The notes under the pieces are model-generated. The model saw only the letters and a list, made by a program, of their open reading frames with translations, was not told the origin of the DNA and did no database searches. A program made the position numbers and the translations under genes. Positions 8,286 to 14,647 of a stretch of 17,388 bases of DNA are shown one piece after another. Source of the DNA: Nitrospina sp. Lineage in GTDB: Bacteria; Nitrospinota; Nitrospinia; Nitrospinales; Nitrospinaceae. Positions within the stretch are counted from its first letter, which is position 1, and each line of letters starts with the position of its first letter. Where the stretch lies: the NCBI GenBank assembly GCA_004357365.1, contig SMVT01000008.1:1-17388 (forward strand). The letters are read 5' to 3'.

Positions 8286-8315
8286 TCCCTTCGGCAGGCT
8301 CAGGACAGGCTCTTG
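8286..8315. repeat. Dispersed CTGAGCC/GTCGAAGG-type repeat
   Basis: Contains CCTTCGGCAGGCTCAGGAC, the complement of the CCTGAGCCTG(T/C)CGAAGG unit seen at 14404-14422 and 14614-14640, followed by a second AGGCTC. It abuts the large inverted repeat. Confidence 0.55.
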
Positions 8316-8385
8316 GTAAGGAGGGGAGCGTTAACGTGACTTGGCCCAACACCTTGCCTGGGTTTTAAGACATCATCCTGGCGCA

Positions 8386-8487
8386 TCATTGAACGTGCTG
8401 TTTGACTTCCGACAGATCGTCGATGATCCAGTCAGGTTGGACGGTTTCGAGTGCGGCGCGTCCGGTGTGGCCGTAGGTGACGCCTCA
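8386..8487 (-). pseudogene. Continuation of the HAD phosphatase frame after the TGA
   Basis: Reading the same frame past the TGA gives 32 residues, GVTYGHTGRAALETVQPDWI followed by IDDLSEVKQHVQ, then a TGA at 8386-8388. GVTYG...L...PD.IIDDLSEV is the normal C-terminus of phosphoglycolate phosphatases, so the region was coding until recently or still is. No frameshift is present. Confidence 0.75.
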
Positions 8488-9030
8488 GGTGGGGACTCCC
8501 GCCCGTTTCCCGGTTTCGATGTCCACCAGGCTGTCGCCGACCATGAGGGTTTCCTCCGGGCGCACCCGGTGCTGTTCCATGATGTGGCGGAGGCCGGCGG
8601 GGTCGGGTTTTTTCACCGCCATCAGGTCGCCGCCGATGATGGTTGCGAACGGAGTGCGGCAGTCGAGGGCGTCCAGTATCCGGGTGATGAAGCGGGTGGG
8701 TTTGTTCGACAGGATGGTTTTGGGTGTGCCCGAAAAATGATCGAGGGTCTCGCGGCAGTTCGGGAAGAGATCGGTCTGGTCCATCAGGTGTTCTTCGTAA
8801 TGCCGCATGAAGGCGTCGACCGCGCGGGGCACGTCGCTGCATCCCGTACCTTCCAGCGCCCGGGTCATCAGGTGGTTCACGCCTTTGCCGATGAAGGTGA
8901 ACAGGGTTTCGCGGCCGCGCGTTTCAAGTCCCAGTTCTGCGAGCGCGCGGTTGACCGAATCGACGATGTCCTTTTGAGTGTCGACCAGCGTGCCGTCGAA
9001 ATCGAACACGAACAGTTGGAAGGAGGTCAT
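8485..9030 (-). CDS. Phosphoglycolate-phosphatase-like HAD hydrolase, ended early by in-frame TGA
   Basis: 181 residues to the TGA at 8485-8487; family-like sequence continues beyond it to 8386 (see separate entry), for a full length of 214 codons, normal for Gph-type enzymes. All four HAD motifs are present: DFDGT (Asp10, Asp12), SNK (108-110), KKPDP (Lys140/141) and GDSLVD (Asp166, Asp170), so a Mg-dependent phosphatase or phosphoglycolate phosphatase role is likely. The loss removes only the last strand and helix. The stop falls in GVPT-stop-GVTYG, where many relatives carry Cys. It could be a true truncation, a sequencing error, or (less likely) a recoded codon. It follows the lipoprotein gene by 37 bases. 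Confidence 0.85.
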   Translation of the reverse strand: MTSFQLFVFDFDGTLVDTQKDIVDSVNRALAELGLETRGRETLFTFIGKGVNHLMTRALEGTGCSDVPRAVDAFMRHYEEHLMDQTDLFPNCRETLDHFSGTPKTILSNKPTRFITRILDALDCRTPFATIIGGDLMAVKKPDPAGLRHIMEQHRVRPEETLMVGDSLVDIETGKRAGVPT

Positions 9031-9067
9031 GGCTCAGGGTCGCAAAAGATCCGGGCGCACGCGGGGC

Positions 9068-9379
9068 CTATTCATCCATATTGGAGGCGTAGCGGTAGGC
9101 CTTGACGACGTTTTTCTGGTCGAACAGGATCACCAGTTCCTTGGATTTGCCCTCGTCGACGGCACTCCAACTGTCGAACTGGTACGTCCACAGGGTATCG
9201 CCGTTGCGCATCCCTTCCGTCCAGGGCAGGTTGAACCAGTCGAGGATCTGCGACTGGGTGGTGACGCCGTTTTGGATCTCGCCGATATGCAGAACCGGAA
9301 AATTTTTACCCGACGTACCGCACCCGGCCAGGACCAGTGTGATCAGCATTGCGGAAAAGAGGGGTGCGAGATGCTTCAT
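9068..9379 (-). CDS. Small lipoprotein, SmpA/BamE-like in outline
   Basis: 103 residues. MKHLAPLFSAMLITLVLAGC is a type II signal peptide with lipobox LAGC and acylated Cys20, so it is exported and membrane-anchored. The mature part, with VTTQSQILDWFNLPW...GDTLWTYQF...LVILFDQKNVVKAYRY, has the pattern of SmpA/OmlA (BamE-like) small lipoproteins: a helix that contains 'T..QI...(G/N)LP', then strands ending in a line describing a change of variable. That assignment is only by pattern. A strong ribosome site (GGAGG, 6 bases before the ATG) fixes the start. It is likely co-transcribed with the HAD gene downstream. Confidence 0.75.
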   Translation of the reverse strand: MKHLAPLFSAMLITLVLAGCGTSGKNFPVLHIGEIQNGVTTQSQILDWFNLPWTEGMRNGDTLWTYQFDSWSAVDEGKSKELVILFDQKNVVKAYRYASNMDE

Positions 9380-9445
9380 AAAAGGCCTCCATGGGAAAGG
9401 GATTGAATATTAATGGGCAAACCTGTACAAGGATAAAACCCGCGC

Positions 9446-9476
9446 GACCGGGCAAGGCCCGGTCGGCGAACCGCCG
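9446..9476. repeat. REP-like double hairpin, copy 1
   Basis: GACCGGGC (9446-9453), loop AAG, GCCCGGTC (9457-9464), immediately followed by CGGCG, loop AAC, CGCCG (9464-9476, sharing one base). The same two hairpins in the opposite orientation are at 15686-15718. It lies between two divergent genes (lipoprotein and metallo-beta-lactamase protein). Confidence 0.7.
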
Positions 9477-9603
9477 CCGGTAAATTAAAAACCGTGAATT
9501 GCGCCTCGTGACATTCTTTTTGTTGAAAGGGTCAGCCCGATCCCTCTCCGGGCAGGAGGCGACGCTACGCCGGGCGGGCACAGTGTAACAAATTGGACTG
9601 CAA

Positions 9604-10659
9604 ATGTGTAACCTCTCCAAGACCCATCCGTTTCGCCGATATGCCTGGCGGATTTCAGGGGTGTTGCTCCTCTGGGCGTGCGCCGGATGCGTGTCCGGAC
9701 CGGCCCCCGCCGGCGATGCCGGAACCCCGCCGCCGGCAGGCGTTCAACTCGCCACCTCGACCGACTGGGTGCCTGACGGTTACGTCGAAGCGATCCCGCC
9801 TCTGCCCGCGAAAGGATATCTCCTGCAGGCGCTGGCGCAGGACGTTTATTTCTTTTCCAACGGGATCTACAACACCCTGTTCGTGGCCACACCACAAGGG
9901 GTGATCCTGGTCGATCCTATTCGTGGCGCTGGGCCGCTGTTGCAGAAAGCCATCCGGGAGGTGACCGACCTGCCGGTCAAAATCATGATCTATTCCCATC
10001 CGCACCTGGACCACATCGGCGATGCGTCCCTGTTTTCCGAAGGAACGCAAATCGTCGCGCACAAGGAAACGCAGAAACTGTTGCAGCGGTACAAGGACCC
10101 GGCGCGGCCGGTACCGCACATCACCTTCGGTGAACAGTCGGTTCTCGAGCTGGGCGGGGTACGCGTCGAACTGATCTATCCCGGCGATGGACACGGCAAG
10201 GGCAACATCATGATCTACCTGCCGCAGAAACGCATCCTGATGTTCGTCGACGTCGCCACGCCGAAAGCGGTGCCGTTCAAGAATTTTGTCACGGTCGACA
10301 TCTATGGCCAGGTGGTGGGATTGAAACGCGCCCTGCAACTGGATTTCGACACCTACGTCGCCGGGCACCTGTACCGTCCCGGCACGCGCAGTGAAATGGA
10401 GGAAGTGCTGAACTATTACCTGGCGGCCAAGCGTGCCAACAAGGAGGCGCTCCGCCGGGTCAATATCCGCGACGTCATGCGGCGGTCCCGCTCCGGGGAT
10501 ATCGAGCGCAAGATGGGGGAATACTACGAGGCGGTGGCGGAGGCATGTTACCGTCTGTTGAAACCGGAATGGAAACCCCGCCTGATGGGATTCGAAGCCT
10601 TCGCCCGCGGCCACTGTGACATCTGGACCGCCTTCCACCGCACCCACCAAGCTCCCTAG
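9604..10659 (+). CDS. Metallo-beta-lactamase-fold hydrolase, predicted lipoprotein
   Basis: 351 residues. The N-terminus has a positively charged start, a hydrophobic run and WACAGC, a lipobox-like site with Cys29 (the -3 position is Cys, not the usual Leu), so it is probably exported and lipid-anchored. The hydrolase domain (about 75-260) shows HPHLDHIGD (His132, His134, Asp136, His137), GHGKGN (His197), Asp216 in MFVDV, and AGHL (His255): the full set of two-metal ligands. The family includes hydrolases of many substrates, so none can be named. The C-terminal 90 residues are helical and unassigned. No strong ribosome site is visible before the first ATG, so the start is less sure. Confidence 0.82.
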   Translation: MCNLSKTHPFRRYAWRISGVLLLWACAGCVSGPAPAGDAGTPPPAGVQLATSTDWVPDGYVEAIPPLPAKGYLLQALAQDVYFFSNGIYNTLFVATPQGVILVDPIRGAGPLLQKAIREVTDLPVKIMIYSHPHLDHIGDASLFSEGTQIVAHKETQKLLQRYKDPARPVPHITFGEQSVLELGGVRVELIYPGDGHGKGNIMIYLPQKRILMFVDVATPKAVPFKNFVTVDIYGQVVGLKRALQLDFDTYVAGHLYRPGTRSEMEEVLNYYLAAKRANKEALRRVNIRDVMRRSRSGDIERKMGEYYEAVAEACYRLLKPEWKPRLMGFEAFARGHCDIWTAFHRTHQAP

Positions 10660-10701
10660 CCAAGTGGTCACCCTGGGTCTGGTTGGAGTTTAATTCTTAA
10701 T

Positions 10702-10730
10702 TTGGTAAGGTTTTAAATATTTCCTATACA
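10702..10730 (+). promoter_or_regulatory. Sigma-70-like promoter of the TPP enzyme operon
   Basis: TTGGTA (10702-10707), 17-base A/T-rich spacer, TATACA (10725-10730). The leader of about 60 bases contains a small hairpin GCATT/AATGC (10743-10755) and ends with a good ribosome site GAGGA (10786-10790), 7 bases before the ATG at 10798. This supports 10798, not the internal ATG at 10954, as the true start. Confidence 0.6.
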
Positions 10731-10797
10731 ATACCCACGTCAGCATTTTTAATGCCGGTTGATTCGCGTTCAGCCTTGTGCGGAAGAGGATTTTGCC

Positions 10798-12438
10798 ATG
10801 AAAGCGTCTGATCTTTTTATCCGGTCTCTCGAACAGGAAGGTGTGAAATATATTTTCGGGGTTCGCGGAGAAGAAAACCTCGATTTTCTGGAATCGTTAA
10901 GAACTTCAAGCATTCAGTAGATTCTGACACGTCATGAACAGGCGGCGGGTTTCATGGCAGCGACTTACGGGCGCTTGACGGGTAAGGTGGGGGTTTGTTT
11001 GTCCACGCTGGGACCGGGAGCCACCAACTTCGTGACGGCCGCGGCATACGCGCAACTGGGCGCTATGCCCATCCTGATGATCTCCGGACAGAAACCCATC
11101 AAAAAAAGCAAGCAAGGGCTCTTTCAGATTATTGATGTTGTTGAGATGATGCGTCCGCTCACCAAATTCACCAAACAGATCGTGCATGGCAACAGTATTC
11201 CCGTGCTGGTTCGCGAGGCCATACGCCTGGCCCAGGAGGAACGCCCGGGAGCCGTCCATCTTGAATTGCCGGAGGACATTGCCACCGAGGAATGTACCGC
11301 CAGCCCTTATCCGGTCAGGCATGCGCGGCGGCCGCAAGCGAATGAAGCGGTGATCGACCGGGCGGTTGCCATGATCCGTTCCGCCACCCAGCCGCTCCTT
11401 TTGATCGGGGCGGGCGCCAACCGCAACCGAACGTGCCGGGCGTTGCGGCAATTGATCGATAAAGCCGGCCTCTATTTTTTCAACACGCAGATGGGTAAAG
11501 GGGTAGTGGATGAACGGCATCCCCGCTTCCTGGGGACGGCGGCCCTTTCAAACAAGGATTACCTGCACTGCGCGATCGACCGCGCCGATCTGATCATCAA
11601 TGTCGGCCACGACGTGATCGAAAAACCGCCTTTCTTCATGGAAGTGAGGGGGGCACAGGTGATCCACGTCAATTATTTTTCCGCCCATGTGGATGAGGTG
11701 TATTTCCCGCAGTTGGAAGTCGTGGGCGATATCGCCGGGAGTATTGACGGATTGACCGCCCGGCTTGAAAAAGAGGAGCATTGGGATTTCGGTTATTTTG
11801 AACGGGTCAAGAAAGAAATCGAACTTCATGTGGAGGAACGCAGCCGGGACGCGCGCTTTCCAGTCATTCCCCAGCATCTGGTGGCGCAAATCCGGAACGT
11901 GATGCCCGAAGACGGAATCATCACCCTCGATAACGGCATCTACAAGATTTGGTTCGCTCGGAATTACAAGGCCTATTCCCCCAATACGGTGTTGCTGGAT
12001 AACGCGTTGGCCACCATGGGGGCCGGACTGCCCTCGGCCATGGCCGCGAAAATCGTTCATCCCGAAAAAAAGGTCATGGCTATTTGCGGCGACGGCGGCT
12101 TCATGATGAACTCACAGGAAATGGAAACGGCGGTTCGGTTGAAACTGGACCTCACTGTTCTCATTCTGCGCGACAACGCTTACGGGATGATCAAATGGAA
12201 GCAGGCGGCAATGGGGTTCAAGGATTTCGGTCTGGATTACGGCAATCCCGATTTTGTGCAATACGCCCGGTCCTATGGTGCCGTGGGGCATCGTTTGGAG
12301 ACGACCGATCAGCTCGCCGGATTTCTCAAAACCTGCCGGGACGCGCCGGGGATTCATCTGATCGAGGTGCCCGTGGATTATTCCGAGAACGAGCGGGTGT
12401 TGATCGAAGAACTGAATGCCATTACCTGTATCTTATAA
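10798..12438 (+). CDS. Acetolactate-synthase-family TPP enzyme, interrupted by in-frame TAG at codon 41
   Basis: 547 codons including the final stop. Codons 1-40 (MKASDLFIRSLEQEGVKYIF...) are the usual N-terminus of this family; TAG at 10918-10920 then interrupts, and the same frame goes on with ILTRHEQAAGFMAATYGRLTGK. The HEQ glutamate (codon 47) is the residue that activates thiamine diphosphate, so a product begun at the next ATG (10954) would lack it. The TPP/Mg motif GDGGFMMN (from codon 431) to RDNAYG (about 458-463) is intact. Such proteins join or decarboxylate 2-oxoacids (acetolactate synthase, catabolic type, no small subunit nearby). The aldehyde dehydrogenase 27 bases downstream suggests that a 2-oxoacid-derived aldehyde is oxidised. 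Pseudogene, error or readthrough cannot be told apart here. Confidence 0.85.
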
Positions 12439-12465
12439 AAGAGTACATTTCCGCAAGGAGCGTGG

Positions 12466-13860
12466 ATGCCCGATAAACTGAAAATCCTTTCCCCGTTCGA
12501 CGGACATCTGATTTCGGAGATCGAATGGGACGACGCCCAAAAGTTGGAACACGCTTTGGCCACAGCTCACCTGTTGACACAAAATCCGGACCGCACGCTT
12601 GCCGTTCCCCAGCGCATTGAAATTTTAGAAAGGGCCGCCAAACTGGTCGAGGACCAAGCGGAAAAATTTGCCCGGCAGGCGGCGGAAGAGGGCGGCAAAC
12701 CGCTGATCGATTCGCGCGTCGAGCTGGACCGCGCGGTACAGGGCATCCGTGAAGCGGCACAATCCATCAGCCGGCTGACCGGGCGGGAGATTCCCATGAA
12801 TCTGACCGCTTCGTCGATGAACCGCATGGCCTATACCCGGCGGGAGCCGATCGGCGTGGTGGCGGCGGTCAGCGCGTTCAATCACCCCTTCAACCTGATC
12901 GTGCACCAGGTGGTCCCGGCGGTGGCGGCGGGGTGTCCGGTGATCGTGAAGCCGGCGTTGACCACCCCGCTGTCCTGTTTCAGTCTGGTGAATTGTTTGT
13001 ACGAAGCCGGGCTTCCCGAAGAATGGTGCCAAATCCTGGTGTGCGACAACGCGGTGGCTGAACAACTGGTGACCGATCCCCGGCTCGCATTTTTTTCCTT
13101 CATCGGTTCCGCCAACGTCGGCTGGCATCTGAGGTCCAAACTGGCGCCGGGAACCCGTTGCGCCCTGGAACACGGCGGCGCGGCTCCCGTCATTATGGAT
13201 GAGGATGCGGATGTGAAAGACGCGTTGCCGTTGCTGGCGAAGGGCGGCTTTTATCATGCGGGACAGGTCTGCGTGTCCGTGCAACGCGTGTTTGCGCATG
13301 AGTCCATCGTCGATGCCGTCGCCGGGGGATTGACCGACCTCGCTGGCAAGCTGGTGGTGGGCGATCCCACTGATGCGGCGACGGAAGTCGGCCCGCTCAT
13401 TTTGGAGCGGGAAGTGGACCGTGTCGCCGAATGGGTGGAGGAGGCGCGGGACGCTGGCGCCAAGGTGCTCACCGGCGGCAAAAAAATCGGCCGCACCTGC
13501 TATGCCCCGACGGTGCTTCTGAATCCTCCCGAAGCAGTGAAGGTGTCGCGCGAGGAAATATTCGGGCCGGTCATCTGCGTTTATGCGTTCAAGGATCGAC
13601 TGGATGCGATCGACCGCGCCAACCAGATTCCCTATTCGTTTCAGGCCGCGGTGTTCACCCGCAACATCGATACCGCCCTCGACACCGCAAAACGCCTGCA
13701 CGCCGCCACCGTCATGGTGAACGATCACACGGCCTTTCGGGTGGACTGGATGCCGTTCGCAGGACGCAAAGCTTCGGGCCTGGGTGTCGGCGGTATCCTG
13801 CCGGCGATGCTGGAGATGACCGAGGAGAAAATGATCGTTTTCCGGTCGTCGCAAATTTAA
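12466..13860 (+). CDS. NAD(P)-dependent aldehyde dehydrogenase
   Basis: 464 residues, slightly short for the class (about 480-500). Catalytic features are visible: SAFNHPFNL (Asn of the oxyanion hole), VIVKPA (cofactor-binding Lys), LEHGGAAP (general-base Glu; relatives usually have ELGG, so His replaces Leu here) and GQVCVSVQRV (nucleophilic Cys), plus EEIFGPV near the C-terminus. It resembles lactaldehyde/non-phosphorylating glyceraldehyde-3-phosphate dehydrogenase-like members more than betaine aldehyde types, but the substrate is not certain. A near-ideal AAGGAG (12455-12460), 5 bases before the ATG, fixes the start. It lies in the middle of a three-gene unit with the TPP enzyme and the DUF5069 gene. 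Confidence 0.92.
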   Translation: MPDKLKILSPFDGHLISEIEWDDAQKLEHALATAHLLTQNPDRTLAVPQRIEILERAAKLVEDQAEKFARQAAEEGGKPLIDSRVELDRAVQGIREAAQSISRLTGREIPMNLTASSMNRMAYTRREPIGVVAAVSAFNHPFNLIVHQVVPAVAAGCPVIVKPALTTPLSCFSLVNCLYEAGLPEEWCQILVCDNAVAEQLVTDPRLAFFSFIGSANVGWHLRSKLAPGTRCALEHGGAAPVIMDEDADVKDALPLLAKGGFYHAGQVCVSVQRVFAHESIVDAVAGGLTDLAGKLVVGDPTDAATEVGPLILEREVDRVAEWVEEARDAGAKVLTGGKKIGRTCYAPTVLLNPPEAVKVSREEIFGPVICVYAFKDRLDAIDRANQIPYSFQAAVFTRNIDTALDTAKRLHAATVMVNDHTAFRVDWMPFAGRKASGLGVGGILPAMLEMTEEKMIVFRSSQI

Positions 13861-13889
13861 AATCAATTCTCATAAAAAGGGATCTGTTT

Positions 13890-14345
13890 GTGAATAAGGA
13901 AAAATTGCAACGCCTAGCCAGGGATTTGACCCAGGAACCCCCGCGAAGCCCCCGGGTGGTTTTGGGTGGATACGTCATTCTCGCCCGCTGTCTGGATAAA
14001 TGCCGCGCGCTCCTTTTGGGAATGAATGGGGAATATAATTACTGGTACTGCTCGTTATGCAGTCAGCTGGAGGAGTTCACGGGGGTCGACCATGAGGACA
14101 TGAAGGAATTTGTGGCAATGGGTGTGACCGACGAAGAGCTTGCGGAATGGTTCAAGGCGCAATCGAAAATCAAGAACCCGCTGGAGATCATCCGGTGGAA
14201 CAACAAAATGCGGGACATGCGATTGAGCGAAATGTCGGACGATGCGCAGGAATACCTCGAAGAGTACATCCGGGAAACCCTGCCCCCGTATCCACCGGTC
14301 TATGTCTGGTTCGACGTCTATGACGTGGAAGAGGGCCGGCTGTAG
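13890..14345 (+). CDS. DUF5069 family protein
   Basis: 151 residues from GTG 13890, preceded by AAGGG at 8 bases. The open frame continues upstream into the aldehyde dehydrogenase, but that part is a shadow. The N-terminal pattern DLTQEPPRSPRVVLGGYVILARCLDKCRA and NGEYNYWYCSL is the signature I associate with DUF5069. No function is known. There is no signal peptide or membrane segment; the protein is acidic and helix-rich in the C-terminal half, ending in a proline- and aromatic-rich tail. It is 29 bases after the aldehyde dehydrogenase and likely on the same transcript. A T-run (14357-14363) follows the stop after a poor GC stem and might be a weak terminator. Confidence 0.85.
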   Translation: MNKEKLQRLARDLTQEPPRSPRVVLGGYVILARCLDKCRALLLGMNGEYNYWYCSLCSQLEEFTGVDHEDMKEFVAMGVTDEELAEWFKAQSKIKNPLEIIRWNNKMRDMRLSEMSDDAQEYLEEYIRETLPPYPPVYVWFDVYDVEEGRL

Positions 14346-14403
14346 CCTGGCGGGAATTTTTTTACTCCTCCCTTAATGTAACTGGAAGACTCCACCTTTT
14401 ATG

Positions 14404-14422
14404 TCCCCCTGAGCCTGTCGAA
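14404..14422. repeat. Dispersed CCTGAGCCTGTCGAAG repeat
   Basis: Short copy reading CCCCTGAGCCTGTCGAAGT; related to 8286-8315, 14614-14640 and, more distantly, 4361-4410. Confidence 0.55.
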
Positions 14423-14445
14423 GTGGGACGGGACCATTAAAAAAT

Positions 14446-14533
14446 AAAACATAGATCCTTCCCTTCGTTCAGGATGACAAATAATAACATATTGTCATTC
14501 TGAGGAGCGTTAGCGACGAAGAATCTATGTTTT
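14446..14533. repeat. Large intergenic inverted repeat (MITE-like), copy 2
   Basis: Outer arms AAAACATAGATCCTTC (14446-14461) and GAAGAATCTATGTTTT (14518-14533) pair with one mismatch; inner arms CAGGATGACAA (14470-14480) and TTGTCATTCTG (14492-14502) also pair with one mismatch. The right half (TGTCATTCTGAGGAGC...GACGAAGAATCT) matches the right half of the copy at 8163-8276. A run of T follows the right arm (to 14536), so on the plus strand it could also end transcription of the TPP enzyme operon. Confidence 0.75.
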
Positions 14534-14540
14534 TTTAATC

Positions 14541-14570
14541 CTCCCCCTTGTAAAGGGGGCCGGGGGGATT
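14541..14570. repeat. C-rich hairpin repeat, copy 2 (inverted)
   Basis: CCCCCTT (14543-14549), loop GTA, AAGGGGG (14553-14559), then CCGGGGGGATT. Its complement closely matches 8110-8138. Confidence 0.7.
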
Positions 14571-14601
14571 TAGCACCACAGAGGATACGGAGGCCGTACA
14601 G

Positions 14602-14640
14602 AAAAAACGTTCTGTCACCCTGAGCTTGTCGAAGGGTGAC
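14602..14640 (-). terminator. Probable intrinsic terminator of the PfkB gene, made from a dispersed repeat
   Basis: Immediately after the kinase stop on the minus strand lies GTCACCC, a 13-base loop and GGGTGAC (14640-14614), a perfect 7-bp stem, then six bases and T6 (14607-14602). The hairpin itself is a full copy of the CCTGAGC(T/C)TGTCGAAGG repeat. The spacing of stem to T-run is a little long for a strong terminator. Confidence 0.5.
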
Positions 14641-14647
14641 AAGGTTT

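Larger units (their letters stand above)
8041..8385. other. Gene-free stretch loaded with dispersed repeats
   Basis: No credible gene. From left to right it holds a 6-base inverted repeat TTGTCA/TGACAA (8060-8065 / 8085-8090), a C-rich hairpin element (8110-8138), a large inverted repeat (8163-8276), a CTGAGCC-type repeat (8286-8315) and about 70 unremarkable bases before the end of the HAD frame. The mpl promoter lies just left of it. A minus-strand open frame of 80 codons crossing 8037-8279 is only repeat sequence. Confidence 0.75.
14346..14647. other. Gene-free stretch between convergent genes, filled with repeats
   Basis: No gene seen. It contains, in order, a CTGAGCCTGTCGAAG unit (14404-14422), a large inverted repeat (14446-14533) followed by a run of T, a C-rich hairpin (14541-14570) and a perfect GTCACCC/GGGTGAC hairpin (14614-14640). 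The same set of repeat types occurs in the other long gap (8041-8385). Confidence 0.75.

Noticed and set aside
8041..8340. CRISPR array in a repeat-rich gap
   Set aside because: The repeats are inverted pairs of different types, not regularly spaced direct repeats, and no cas gene is near.
8430..8487. SECIS element after the HAD TGA
   Set aside because: The possible stem is bulged and its loop (CCACA) lacks the usual G/U features, so I do not call it a feature.
12625..13866. Minus-strand open frame of 413 codons opposite the aldehyde dehydrogenase
   Set aside because: Antisense shadow of a clear enzyme gene; high GC favours such long frames.
14346..14647. Transposon or insertion sequence
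   Set aside because: The inverted repeats enclose under 100 bases and no transposase frame is present in the window.
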